From positions 1 through 64,000 of the forward strand of contig NZ_JADFCM010000002.1 in assembly GCF_015234585.1 (NCBI RefSeq): 64,000 nucleotides of DNA. The letters run 5' to 3'. Below the pieces are notes generated by a model. That model ran no database searches, was not told the origin of the DNA, and saw nothing but the letters and a program-made list of their open reading frames with translations. A program made the translations under genes and the position numbers. This document shows positions 37,421 through 46,800 of this stretch, one piece after another. Within the stretch, counting starts at the first letter, position 1. Every line of letters begins with the position of its first letter. This DNA comes from Pseudalkalibacillus hwajinpoensis. Its GTDB lineage: Bacteria; Bacillota; Bacilli; Bacillales; Guptibacillaceae.

Positions 37421-38515
37421 CTAATTTTCTTGTCGATCCACCATTTCAATCGCATCTTTAATCTCGGTGTTAAACACATGAGTATAAATCATAGTAGTCT
37501 CGATTGATTCATGCCCTAATATTTTTTTAAGTTGAGCGATGTTATTAGTTTCCTGGTAGAATCGCGTGGCAAAAGAATGTCTTAGACCGTGAGCTTTAAT
37601 TTTTGGCTTACCAAAAGCTTTAGAATATTTTTCAATCATTAACTGCATAGCTCGTTTGGTCATGGGTGATCCTTCTTTGGTTTGTTGGAGAGTTAGAAAC
37701 AAATAATCTTGCTTCTTAGTTGCCTTATATCTTGATTTTCTAACTCTTAAATACTCACATAGGTCATTAGATGCAATGCTAGAGAAGCTAACGATACGCT
37801 CTTTTTCACCTTTTCTTATTACTTCTACATTTCCGTCCACCATATTTAGATTTGAAAGAGTAATATTTGCAACCTCATTAATTCTTAAACCAGAACTAAG
37901 TATGAGGGATATGATCGCGGTGTCCCGCTCTTTGTTTTGCTTATATCTTCTTAATGCAAGCTTATTAGTAATATTATTCTCATATCCACCAGCGACATAA
38001 GCTCTAAAATCGTCTATTTCATCACGGAGTAAGATCTTGCTGCTAATTTGTTGGGCTAGAGTTTCTTTATCAAGCTTCAGATCCTCCAGCTCAATTTTTG
38101 CCATGACATTACGGTAGAGGAGGGGGTTAAGATTTTCATCTTCAGCGATATTTCCTAAGTAGTAGAAGAGTGACTTTAGTGCTGAAAGCTTTCTGTTTAT
38201 GGTAGCTTTTTTATTTATCTTCTTTTTTTCTTCCTCATTTTTTATAGAAAGAAAGTACAAGAAATCTTCTTCTATATCATCGACCCTAAGCTTTTCAAGA
38301 GCAGAGAGGGGGATTTTATCAATAGAAATCCATTTGTTATCATTAAATGCTAGCAACCATTTGAAAAAAATTTCAAAATCAAGTGAATAACCACGGAGGG
38401 TAGAAGGCGATAACTTACGCTCTTTATATCTAATGAATTTTTGAACATAGTAAGGCAACGCTCTCATGTGATTATGTAGATATTCTCGATCGCGTTCTGA
38501 AGTTGTTTTGTGCAT
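37421..38515 (-). CDS. xerS: XerS-like tyrosine recombinase
   Basis: 364 residues. An N-terminal core-binding SAM-like domain (about 15-150) is followed by the catalytic domain with Arg in SSGLRINEV, Lys in RKGEKERIV, HGLRHSF, GHESIETT and nucleophile Tyr in MIYTHV. The overall layout resembles the single-recombinase XerS group. A 28-bp dif-like site lies 45 bp upstream of its start, and a second about 700 bp further, so it probably resolves dimers or recombines modules here. Confidence 0.88.
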   Translation of the reverse strand: MHKTTSERDREYLHNHMRALPYYVQKFIRYKERKLSPSTLRGYSLDFEIFFKWLLAFNDNKWISIDKIPLSALEKLRVDDIEEDFLYFLSIKNEEEKKKINKKATINRKLSALKSLFYYLGNIAEDENLNPLLYRNVMAKIELEDLKLDKETLAQQISSKILLRDEIDDFRAYVAGGYENNITNKLALRRYKQNKERDTAIISLILSSGLRINEVANITLSNLNMVDGNVEVIRKGEKERIVSFSSIASNDLCEYLRVRKSRYKATKKQDYLFLTLQQTKEGSPMTKRAMQLMIEKYSKAFGKPKIKAHGLRHSFATRFYQETNNIAQLKKILGHESIETTMIYTHVFNTEIKDAIEMVDRQEN

Positions 38516-38560
38516 AGAAGACCCTCCGTATAATAAATGTGTCGATTATTGTCGAAATAA

Positions 38561-38588
38561 CTTCATAAAAATCATTCTATATGAAGTG
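38561..38588. other. dif-like recombination site 1
   Basis: A 28-bp site with 11-bp arms ACTTCATAAAA and CTATATGAAGT around a 6-bp centre, the outer 8 bp forming a perfect inverted repeat. This is the geometry of Xer target sites. It lies directly upstream of the recombinase gene. Together with 5 flanking bases its left side is repeated inverted at site 2. Confidence 0.65.
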
Positions 38589-38596
38589 AAATAACA

Positions 38597-39196
38597 TCAT
38601 TTTGTAATCTTAGAATAAAACGAATTATAATAGCTATTACTTAGTATTGGAACTGCAAGTATTAGAACGAGATAACCTATTCTACCTTGAAAGTCTGGTG
38701 CAACAAAGGCGGCAGTAACAAGAACAGTTGAGGAATAAAATAATATGAAATTAAGTATCTTATGATATCTTTCAGTTCCTATATTTAACTGGCGTAGTTT
38801 GATATTGATTGGAAAAACTATTAAGGTACTTAAAAAGAAATAAATTAAAATAGTATAATAAAATTCATTAACCAGCTCATTACTTATAGTAAGAAGGACA
38901 ATAGATAGTATTAAATAAGCTAGAGCTGCTATGCTAGTAAATAGAATATTGATATGTGCATCTAAAATATTCAATAAAATTTTCTCTTTAAAAAGAATAC
39001 TTCCTATAAATAAGATGATTAAAATAATTGCACCAATTCCTATGTGATATTGCGTAATAGTAATATCTACAAAAGGAATGTAAATTGTTTTAACTTTGGT
39101 CTTTAAAAAATAAATTACCAATAATGCGGTGATTATAGAAGCACTAAAAGAGACCGCTATTTTTCCAAAAGTTAACTTGTTTTTTTGGGTAGTCAA
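38597..39196 (-). CDS. Six-helix membrane protein of unknown function
   Basis: 199 residues, with six hydrophobic segments (about 10-30, 42-66, 73-98, 114-135, 145-163 and 170-188) and little else. Strong AGGAGG 8 nt before the ATG. The gene is the only one between the two dif-like sites, with about 8 and 60 bp of flank, as if it were a mobile single-gene module. No family recognised. Confidence 0.75.
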   Translation of the reverse strand: MTTQKNKLTFGKIAVSFSASIITALLVIYFLKTKVKTIYIPFVDITITQYHIGIGAIILIILFIGSILFKEKILLNILDAHINILFTSIAALAYLILSIVLLTISNELVNEFYYTILIYFFLSTLIVFPINIKLRQLNIGTERYHKILNFILFYSSTVLVTAAFVAPDFQGRIGYLVLILAVPILSNSYYNSFYSKITK

Positions 39197-39498
39197 TGTA
39201 CCACCTCCTAAATATCTATTAACATTATATCAAACTTATGTTCTTGTTCCTTCATTAAACTTCACCAAATTCATATTTTATGAAGTTATTTGATGTAAGA
39301 ACATACATGTTTATCGATGCACATAAAAGTATAAAATCTATATTATATAACTTCTACCTCATTGTATCATTTTAATAATTACATAGTAGAAATGATTTTT
39401 AATATATACAATGAGTTGCGTTTAGAGTTTTGTTGCAATTTACATCCTTAGTTTATACTTTGGTGCAAATGAAAATTATACAAAAGTATATACTGACA
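39197..39498. other. intergenic region containing dif-like site 2
   Basis: Holds the 28-bp dif-like site at 39259-39286. The remainder is AT-rich, with no ORF or terminator recognised. Confidence 0.5.
39259..39286. other. dif-like recombination site 2
   Basis: 28 bp with arms ACTTCACCAAA and TTTTATGAAGT and a 6-bp centre. The 16 bases TTTTATGAAGTTATTT at 39276-39291 are identical to the reverse complement of 38556-38571 in site 1. The two sites therefore face each other in inverted orientation about 700 bp apart. Confidence 0.6.
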
Positions 39499-39777
39499 TC
39501 AAGATTTACTCAGCCTGTTGTATAATTCAAAAGACTTTTCTGGTAGTTGTGCCCGGCTCTCGGAAGATTGATAGCATTCTAAAAACCGCGCCTTTGATTC
39601 TTCTTGAAATTTCCGCACCATAACAAAATGTTCTCTACAATAAAGATTCGAATGCCTCAAGTGGTCTGGATCTATCCAGTCATATAATCTCCCCACTGCA
39701 TCGATATCCTTCCCCACTACCTTTCCACAATAGTGACATGACTCTCCAGGTACTCTCATCACTTCAATATCTTTCAT
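39499..39777 (-). CDS. Small zinc-ribbon-like protein
   Basis: 92 residues with CHYCGKVVG near residue 14 and a second half site YCREHF near 47, a Cys/His set able to bind one zinc. AATGGTTAAATG start context lacks a strong ribosome site (GAGGTGAATGG at about 10 nt). Function unknown. Confidence 0.7.
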   Translation of the reverse strand: MKDIEVMRVPGESCHYCGKVVGKDIDAVGRLYDWIDPDHLRHSNLYCREHFVMVRKFQEESKARFLECYQSSESRAQLPEKSFELYNRLSKS

Positions 39778-39813
39778 TTAACCATTCACCTCACCAAATT
39801 ATTTTATACAATG

Positions 39814-40065
39814 CTATGGTAGGTAAGTTAAACTAGTTTTATTAATAATCTTCATAATGCTTAACCATCCTATATAATGTAATTTATCATTTAAATCGAT
39901 TAATCGAAGTTCTTTGGGTTTGAAATCAATATAGTGTATGTACCCCTCAATGAGGCATATTTGACCCTTAGAATTTTTGTATGTTATTTCTAACTTCTCT
40001 ACATTTTCCATTGCTGAATATACTTTTGAAAGTATGTTGTATTCAGGATTTACCTTTTGTATCAT
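39814..40065 (-). CDS. YolD-like protein
   Basis: 83 residues. The C-terminal part GYIHYIDFKPKELRLIDLND and LHYIGWLSIMKII resembles the beta-strand core of YolD-like proteins of Bacillus plasmids and prophages. Similarity is by pattern only. GGAGGGCGG upstream of the ATG. Confidence 0.6.
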   Translation of the reverse strand: MIQKVNPEYNILSKVYSAMENVEKLEITYKNSKGQICLIEGYIHYIDFKPKELRLIDLNDKLHYIGWLSIMKIINKTSLTYLP

Positions 40066-40275
40066 ACAGTTTACCGCCCTCCATATTCACTCTTCAATCA
40101 CATCATACCGAACTGGAGTTCCCTTTTCAAGAGATTGAAATTTTGTGTTCGGCGAAAACCTCTCCTTTTTTTACGACTTTTTCACATTATTAGTATCAAA
40201 TCATAGTACATATTTAAAAGGCACGTGTTTTTTTATAAAAAGTGGGCATTAATTGATTTAGTAGGAGGGAGAAGT

Positions 40276-40431
40276 ATGGGTGACTTAATAAACTTTAACT
40301 CAAAGGGAAAAGCATTAAAGCTAGAAGGTAGAGATGAACGTTTAGCAAAGCGTACAAAGGAATTTAAAAGTCGAGCTGAAAAATTAAAGAAACAACGTAA
40401 GGATCTGTTAGATGGTTTAAAGAAACACTAA
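40276..40431 (+). CDS. Small basic helical protein
   Basis: 51 residues, highly charged (GRDERLAKRTKEFKSRAEKL), probably one long helix. AGGAGGGAGA precedes the ATG at 40276, which I chose over an upstream in-frame start without a ribosome site. Function unknown. The only plus-strand gene in this part. Confidence 0.6.
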   Translation: MGDLINFNSKGKALKLEGRDERLAKRTKEFKSRAEKLKKQRKDLLDGLKKH

Positions 40432-40466
40432 AAAAAGCCACCAGTTAGACCGGTGACTTTTCTTTA
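40432..40466. terminator. convergent terminator
   Basis: AAAAAGCCACC and GGTGACTTTT (one mismatch) form a stem between the stop of the plus-strand gene and that of the minus-strand gene at 40445. T-rich on both exits, so it can serve both. Confidence 0.7.
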
Positions 40467-40603
40467 GTATTATTATGGATGTCTCGTTTAATTTCCTCAA
40501 CGCGTGATCTCAAAGCTTTTAACTTCTCATCAGTCTTCCTTCGTCGGTCGGCATTAATCTCTGATTGAGTCTTGAATACGATTATTCCATTTTTTTCGCT
40601 CAT
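40445..40603 (-). CDS. Small charged protein, 52 residues
   Basis: ATG at 40603 overlaps the stop of the upstream gene as ATGA, so it is translationally coupled. The sequence MSEKNGIIVFKTQSEINADR, RRKTDEKLKALRSRVEEIKR and NNTKEKSPV is helical and charged, like its convergent neighbour. Function unknown. Confidence 0.65.
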   Translation of the reverse strand: MSEKNGIIVFKTQSEINADRRRKTDEKLKALRSRVEEIKRDIHNNTKEKSPV

Positions 40604-41766
40604 TTATTAGCCGCCTCCTTTGGAAATAATTGATTATCTTGTGATAATAAGCAGAGAGCATGAATCAATCTATATATCTCTCTTGACTCAATTATATCAT
40701 CGTTTATTAAAAGATGATAGCTTTTCAAATCACTCTTATCAAAATGAAAATTGAATACCCATCGTTTCCCATAGTCCATTTTCATTTGATAAGATACGAT
40801 TGAATGATTTGAATAAGGATCATTCACAAAAGGAGTTTTTAGATCTTCATTTATAACCTTAAGTACGCCCCACTCACTATATCTCTTAGAATCTAAAGGG
40901 ATTTTTTCTGGAGAAATACCAGTAGTACCTACGTCTTCTATTCGTCGCATTACTTCCCCATCTTTTTCGTATAAGGTAAACCCAGATACCAGGTTCAAAT
41001 CTTTAGTAGAGAATAACTTGTTTTTGATACGGTAAAGTAAAATGTTGATATCTTTAATCAACTGTATCACATAAACTGCACCCTCCATTAATTGATCTCT
41101 ATCATCAATTAATTCATCAATCACTGCCTCATAGCCATCTGTCAGTTCTCTAACCGATTGTTCAGTTTGATTTAACTTATCCTCTAATATACCAACTTGC
41201 TTCTTGTAATCGACTCTTTCATTTTGGAGATAATTGTCCAAGCGCGTATCCACTGTAGTAATAAGCGAATCGAAATTCTCTCCTCTTTGCAAAATCGCAT
41301 CGAGATAATCATAAAGGCCCTTAAAGTAAAAATCGTTCTTATCATCAAGAAAAGCAGCTCTAAAAAGTTGATATTCTTGATTTCTAAATTTCCTATAAGC
41401 CCCAGTGTGAAAATGACCACTATCAAACTGAAGTATTTTTCTATAATAGAAAAATAGTGTAAATAGATAACCCAATAAGTAACCGATCACAATATCCAAG
41501 GATGTATGAATGCCAGGTATATTAAGATAAATAGGCACCGTTGCTGCACTTAAAATAGGGATCAATGATAGATTAAATAAGCTTTTCACTCCAGTACTTA
41601 CCGACTTAATTTTAGGTATGTCTCGAATCGGACTAAGTAACAACCAAATTATCCAATTCGAATATTTCTCGTCAATATAACTGTTTTTAAGTTGCTCTAT
41701 CGGGCGATCAAACACATAACTAAGGGCAAGCAACCTACTATGATAATACTTATCTTCCTGCGCCAA
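40600..41766 (-). CDS. Membrane protein with coiled coil and GAF-like C-terminus
   Basis: 388 residues. Two membrane helices lie near residues 69-86 and 90-110, a coiled-coil stretch follows at about 185-235 (DYKKQVGILEDKLNQTEQSV), and the C-terminal domain (about 285-385) has the alternating pattern of GAF/PAS sensors. TTG start 7 nt behind GCGGAGGTG. Its 5' leader carries attenuator family A, member 3. Function unknown; sensing is inferred. Confidence 0.72.
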   Translation of the reverse strand: MAQEDKYYHSRLLALSYVFDRPIEQLKNSYIDEKYSNWIIWLLLSPIRDIPKIKSVSTGVKSLFNLSLIPILSAATVPIYLNIPGIHTSLDIVIGYLLGYLFTLFFYYRKILQFDSGHFHTGAYRKFRNQEYQLFRAAFLDDKNDFYFKGLYDYLDAILQRGENFDSLITTVDTRLDNYLQNERVDYKKQVGILEDKLNQTEQSVRELTDGYEAVIDELIDDRDQLMEGAVYVIQLIKDINILLYRIKNKLFSTKDLNLVSGFTLYEKDGEVMRRIEDVGTTGISPEKIPLDSKRYSEWGVLKVINEDLKTPFVNDPYSNHSIVSYQMKMDYGKRWVFNFHFDKSDLKSYHLLINDDIIESREIYRLIHALCLLSQDNQLFPKEAANK

Positions 41767-41850
41767 TTACGTACACCTCCGCTTTTTTAATGCCATTTAA
41801 TTAACTTGTTTCTTTAACTACCTGGTGCTCCCTCCTAACGTTTACAAACA

Positions 41851-41961
41851 AAAAACGATCTAGGAGACGACTTTTAACCATACTTGAATAAAGTATAGAG
41901 TATCGTCGATCCAAAGATCGCTAGTTTGATAAATATTCAGCTAATCTCTAAAGAGATTGCA
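41851..41961 (-). promoter_or_regulatory. attenuator leader A3
   Basis: On the minus strand, the P1 hairpin TGCAATCTC-loop-GAGATTAGCTG (41938-41961) is followed after about 20 nt by a small stem GATC-UUUG-GATC. A terminator follows whose 5' arm CGATCT (41915-41920) is shared with the small stem. The terminator 3' arm AGATCG is at 41856-41861, followed by a T run. The two stems are mutually exclusive. Same plan as at 52345 and 56494. Confidence 0.7.
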
Positions 41962-41972
41962 AAAACAAAATA

Positions 41973-42015
41973 TAAGTAAAAAGCTATACACCCTCATTGT
42001 ATCTCTTTTTACTTA
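41973..42015 (-). terminator. hairpin after the 126-residue protein gene
   Basis: TAAGTAAAAAG at 41973-41983 pairs with CTTTTTACTTA at 42005-42015, with an inner TATACA/TGTAT stem. It lies just downstream of the 42039 gene and upstream of leader A3. Confidence 0.7.
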
Positions 42016-42038
42016 GGTTTGGTATACTTCAAAAGCTA

Positions 42039-42419
42039 TTATTTAGTGAGACGTTGTTTTTCTTCAATTTGATGGATAACCGCTCTTAAAACCGTTAGTT
42101 TTGATGCCACGGTATATTCATCAGTATCTGCTTGAGGGTTATAAGTGCTTTCTAAATCTTCATACAAATCGTACCAACCTTCATATCCATAACTATCTGC
42201 AAGATATAATAAAATTCGGTCCATATATCTTTCAAACAAAGTACCGTCTTCGTTACAGGCGTGTTTTACGTCTATCGTGGAAATAAGTTTTTCAATAGCA
42301 TTTACGATTAACTCAGTATCGTTATCTGCCTTCCCTTTTACTTGAATATCTAGTTCTATATTATCCTCGGATGGTAAACCTGTTGTAATTCTAGTATTGA
42401 GAACCTGTTTATTAGTCAT
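42039..42419 (-). CDS. Hypothetical protein, 126 residues
   Basis: Acidic helical protein, DRILLYLADSYGYEGWYDLY near the middle. Ribosome site AGGAGATG close to the start. Shares an operon with the 103-residue protein upstream (17-nt gap). No family recognised. Confidence 0.65.
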   Translation of the reverse strand: MTNKQVLNTRITTGLPSEDNIELDIQVKGKADNDTELIVNAIEKLISTIDVKHACNEDGTLFERYMDRILLYLADSYGYEGWYDLYEDLESTYNPQADTDEYTVASKLTVLRAVIHQIEEKQRLTK

Positions 42420-42436
42420 CTAAATTCATCTCCTAA

Positions 42437-42748
42437 TTAATATTTGTCTTTGTTGCCCCTCTGTTCAATTAGAGGAGCCTTTGATCCGGTGATGTTATGT
42501 ATGGTTGATCGAGGCTTAAATGATGATCCAGTGCTCTTTAAGGGGTATTTACGCACAGCTTTTATTGAATCACCTTCGTACCTGGGTATATCCTTCATTA
42601 ATTTCAAAATATCACTTTTTAATCTTCTGATTTCTCTTAATGCTTCTGGGCTAGTAAGACATTCTTCAGCTAACGATAGATGCACATGTACACCTTCAAG
42701 CTCTACAATGGCATTCTCTCCTGTTTCATTATAATGACTCATTAACAC
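42437..42748 (-). CDS. Hypothetical protein, 103 residues
   Basis: Begins MSHYNETGENAIVELEGVHV (alternative start two codons in) and ends with a basic, low-complexity tail (SFKPRSTIHNITGSKAPLIE). AAAGGAGCG upstream. No family recognised. Confidence 0.65.
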   Translation of the reverse strand: MLMSHYNETGENAIVELEGVHVHLSLAEECLTSPEALREIRRLKSDILKLMKDIPRYEGDSIKAVRKYPLKSTGSSFKPRSTIHNITGSKAPLIEQRGNKDKY

Positions 42749-43025
42749 GCTCCTTTCATAGTTGGCATTATGTATTTGTATATCTATTGTAAAACAAAGG
42801 ATTTGAAAATGGATACAAAAATGGGAATTTTATCTCTTTTACAATAAAAAAGCTGAGAGCTCACCCATTTAGCCCTCATCATAAAGTCATTATTTAGTAA
42901 TATTATAGTTCATGAGCTCTTTAGCTTGTCTAAGAAGGCTAGAAGCTTATTCTTCATCTTTAACGATGAATTCTGGCAAAGTCTCTTTTGAAAAGATGCG
43001 GATCATCCTCCTTTCGATTAATGAT
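42749..43025. other. intergenic with a possible 19-codon ORF
   Basis: A minus-strand ATG at about 43000 directly abuts AGGAGG and would encode MIRIFSKETLPEFIVKDEE. Zero spacing from the ribosome site makes translation doubtful. No other gene was seen. An AGCTC-rich hairpin near 42850-42880 may be a terminator. Confidence 0.4.
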
Positions 43026-43295
43026 TTATTTTGATCGAGCGATTTTTTCAAATCCTAATATGATGCATAGCGGAAACGTTAGTATGACAAATATCCATAT
43101 GAGAGCTCTTGTATCACCTATTGATGGACCAGCCATAAGATCGCTGTTGCTTGGACGGCTAAAGTCTTTCAATGTGAAGTAAAAGGTGATGAGATCTGTC
43201 TGGTAAATATAGCTGATACTGGCACCCAAAATGAATAAGACCGTGATAAACAAAAAGAAGATACTCATTAAGAATTTTTTCTTTTCTTTATTCAT
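43026..43295 (-). CDS. Small membrane protein, two helices
   Basis: 89 residues from the ATG at 43295 behind AGGAGGTTGACT. Two hydrophobic segments (about 9-31 and 62-82) surround a short external loop with DSLMAGPSIGD-like polar residues. Function unknown. Confidence 0.68.
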   Translation of the reverse strand: MNKEKKKFLMSIFFLFITVLFILGASISYIYQTDLITFYFTLKDFSRPSNSDLMAGPSIGDTRALIWIFVILTFPLCIILGFEKIARSK

Positions 43296-43331
43296 AGTCA
43301 ACCTCCTTAGCGGATAGTTTACCATTGTCAG

Positions 43332-43394
43332 TCAACTTTCCACTACAAGCAGCAACTCACTCTTGGCGATTTTTAAGATTGATTGTTTATCCAA
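43332..43394 (-). CDS. 20-residue peptide ORF
   Basis: A TTG at 43394 stands 8 nt behind AGGAGG and encodes MDKQSILKIAKSELLLVVES, ending TGA at 43332. The ribosome site is one of the best in the region, yet no longer frame uses it. It lies 40 nt upstream of the 43295 gene. It may be a small amphipathic peptide or a leader peptide. Confidence 0.4.
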   Translation of the reverse strand: MDKQSILKIAKSELLLVVES

Positions 43395-43431
43395 GCATAT
43401 GACCTCCTTTTAATAGTTGAAATAATTAAGA

Positions 43432-43475
43432 ATGCCCCCACTCTTTCTATTATCGTGAGATAGAGTGAGGGCAAT
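43432..43475 (-). terminator. terminator after the 109-residue zinc-ribbon gene
   Basis: Minus strand: GCCCTCACTCTATCTC and its inverted partner GAAAGAGTGGGGGC form a stem about 20 nt downstream of the 43492 stop, followed by ATTCTT. Confidence 0.8.
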
Positions 43476-43491
43476 ACAAAGTACGGAGAAG

Positions 43492-43821
43492 TTATGATAT
43501 TTTGTTCCAAATGTATCTCTCCATAAAAGCAGTGTTGCTATCATTTAAATTTCTTGTTTTTCTTTTTTTAGCCTTCATCATTTTCTTTTCATTTTCTACA
43601 GTACATTTAAGGCATTGGCGGGCAATAGCGCCTTTGGTAAGGTCATTTGGATTTAGCGTAGCAAAAAAGTTTCCCTTCTCTTTCATTTCCTTTCTACACG
43701 TAGGGCAAATGTGGTTATGACTTTCTAAGTATTCATAGGATACCTCTTTTCCGTTTACCTTTAAAAAGAATGTCCAATAAGCTATTTCCCTTTTAGTGTT
43801 AATATCATTTTCCTTAATCAA
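43492..43821 (-). CDS. Zinc-ribbon protein, 109 residues
   Basis: Two Cys pairs (HICPTCRKE near residue 38 and ARQCLKCTV near 70) form a zinc ribbon; the C-terminus is Lys/Arg-rich (KKMMKAKKRKTRN). Likely nucleic-acid binding. Function otherwise unknown. Confidence 0.68.
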   Translation of the reverse strand: MIKENDINTKREIAYWTFFLKVNGKEVSYEYLESHNHICPTCRKEMKEKGNFFATLNPNDLTKGAIARQCLKCTVENEKKMMKAKKRKTRNLNDSNTAFMERYIWNKIS

Positions 43822-43878
43822 GTTAGTTTCCTCCTATTAAACAGGAGCCAGCTAATCTGGCTCCAACTATAATAATCT

Positions 43879-46800
43879 CTAATGGCTTTGATGCATTTGA
43901 AGCGCATCAAATGCCGAACCTATTACTATTACTGGTACAGTGGTTGTTCTGACCGTTCCGTTAATATACTCTACCTCAAAATCAAAATTCACTACACCAC
44001 CAGCAAGCATTGTATCTGGTTCTGACATTTCAGGTTCGTATATTTCTCCTGTATATAGTTCTCCAGACTGCTGAGCGAGGTTAGCGAATAGAAGCATATT
44101 ATTACCGCTCACTTGCTTCCCTTCAAATTTCACTCTCACATAATTAGCGGGATAGTTAGTAATTTCTGCGTCTAACATAAATGTTTCACCAGAGTAAAAT
44201 TCGTTTGGCGCGTTACCAAGTGCAGCATGTTTCTCATTCCACTTGTCTGTATGCTTTACTGTACCAGTAATTATGAGATCTTTTACCAATACTTTTTTCG
44301 TTTCAGTATCGGTTGCATCAAATGTGTCTGTGACAGTTTGTTTAATCATGTACTCACCAAGTTGATCAGTTTTAAAGGTGAAATCTTTTGTTGTTTTAGT
44401 GAATGTGTTGCCATTTGGCTTAGTGACCACATATTTAAACGTTAACGGGTCTTTATCCGGATCGGTAGCAGTACTTGTCACCTTCACTGTATCACCAATG
44501 AAATACTCTGTAGCGTCTGTTTCAAACCCTGCCTCTGGTGGTTGGTTAACAACGTTGATTTTTTTAGTAACAGTAGCATGATCACCTTCATCATCGGTCA
44601 CTGTTTGTTTAATGATATAATCACCATTTTGCTCGACCTCAAAGGCTGGATTTGGTTCATTATAAGTCTTCTTCGTCTTGTCAGGAGCAGTTATTTCATA
44701 AGAAACGATAACTGGACCGCCATCTTCATCAAACGCTTTATTGGTTACTTCAACCGTTTCTCCGCGTACATAAATTCCTTTATCTGTTAGGAATCCAGGT
44801 GTAGGGAGAGTTTGCACCCATTGAGATTTCGAAAATGTATCAGAAGCCCCCTGTGGATCTCTAACTACTTGCTTAATGGTATATGTGCCAGTTTCCGTTG
44901 CCTTAAAGCTTGGGTTAACAGCGGATGAATTGAACTTAGTTCCGTTCGGTCGGGTTATTTCATAGTTATAAGTTAATACATCTCCATCCGGATCGGTTGC
45001 TGTAGAACGAATGTTGATCGTTTCATTTTTATAGTACTTAACCTTATCAAGCTTAAATCCTGCTTTTGGTGGTTGATTAAGTACATTTACCTTTTTAGAA
45101 ATAGAAGCTTGATCTCCTTCATCATCTGTTACGTTCTGCTTGATTATATACTCTCCAAGCTGAGTTACTGTGAAGGAAGGATTTTCAGCTGTTGAAGTTT
45201 GTTTTGAACCATTTGGAGCAACAACTTCATAACGATAAGTTAAATTCCCTCCATCTTCATCAAATGCACTCGAGGTTATTTTCATTGTATCCCCTCTAAC
45301 ATAAGATGTTTTGTCCGTGTCAAATCCTGGGGTTGGAAGCGTCTGCACCCATTGTGTATGAGTGACAGAATCTTTTAACCCATATGGGTCCGTTACTGTT
45401 TGTTTAATGGTATATGTGCCAGATACATTAGCGATGAAAGATGGATTTATAAGACTTGATGTGATGGTTTGTCCATTTGGTTTCGTTATGTCATAGGAAT
45501 AGCTCAATGGGTCTCCATCTGCATCAAAAGCAGAAGATGTTATCGCGATTGTTTCACCCTTATAGTATTTTGATTTATTAAGGCTAAAACCTGCAGCTGG
45601 TCCACGATTCAATACAGTGATTTCTATTGATGTGTTTGCCTTATCTCCTTCGTCATCTGTTACAGTCTGCTTAATTGTATACTTGCCGAGTTGATTTACA
45701 GAGAATGTAGGATTAGCAGAAGTGTAAGTGGACTTTTGCCCATTTGGTGCAGTTACCTCGTAAACATGATTAACTGTACCGCCATCTTCATCAAAAGCGC
45801 TAGTTGTTACTCGTACGGTTTCCCCTCTATAAAAAGAAGCCTTATTAGTTGAAAAACCTGGAGTAGGAAGCGTTTGTACCCATTGTGATTTTGTCATTGA
45901 ATCTGATAAACCTGATGGGTCTGTAACTGTTTGCCTCACAATATAAGTACCAGTTTGTGTTGCAGTGAAAGATGGATTTATTTGATTACTAGTAAACTTA
46001 CTGCCATCAGGTCGCGTGATTTGATAAACGTGATTTAGAGAATCACCGTCTGGATCAGTTGCCGTTGATGTAATCCGGATCGATTCTCCTTTATAATATT
46101 TTGATTTATCAAAGTTAAAACCTGCTGTTGGAGGTCTATTAGCAGATGTTACAGAAACAGTTCGAGCAAAGTAATCCGTTGCACCAGAAGTATCTTTTAC
46201 GGTTTGCTCAATCTTGTAAGTACCTGGTACAAGAGAGCCGAAATTAGGATTTTCATTAGTTAAAGTAAAAGTTGTTCCATTCGGTCTAGTGATTTTGTAA
46301 AGATACGTTAGAGGGTCACCATCTGGATCGGTTGCTGTACTCGTCACGTAGACTTTCTCATTATTTAGGTAATCTGTTTTATTAGTCGTAAAGCCCGCTT
46401 TTGGACCTCTATTACCTACATCCACTGATTTAGTGACCGAATCACTTTCACCATTACCATCAGTTACAACTTGATGAATGGTATACTTTCCTTTTTGAAG
46501 TGGATTTGAAATAGTTGGATTAACTGTGTTAGTTGAATACTTACTACCATCTGGACGAGTAATCGTATACGTATGTGTTAGCGCATCTCCATCTGGATCA
46601 GTAGCAGTGCTAGTAATTTTGATCGATTGCTCATTATAATACGATGGTTTGTCCGTATTAAAACCTGCTTTTGGACCTCTGTTTACAACTTTAACCGTCT
46701 TCGTAACAGTATCACTACCACCGTTCCCATCGTTTACTACTTGTTTGATCGTGTAAGTCCCTTTTTGTAAAGAAGTAATAGACGGATTCGTAGTATTGGT

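Noticed and set aside
42959..43017. 19-codon ORF directly abutting AGGAGG
   Set aside because: No spacing between ribosome site and start, so translation is unlikely; noted only in the intergenic entry.
42988..43182. plus-strand ORF opposite the two-helix membrane protein
   Set aside because: The minus-strand gene has AGGAGG and transmembrane segments; the plus frame has neither.
44227..44790. plus-strand ORFs inside the giant gene
   Set aside because: Shadows of the repeat-coding strand; no ribosome sites or start context.
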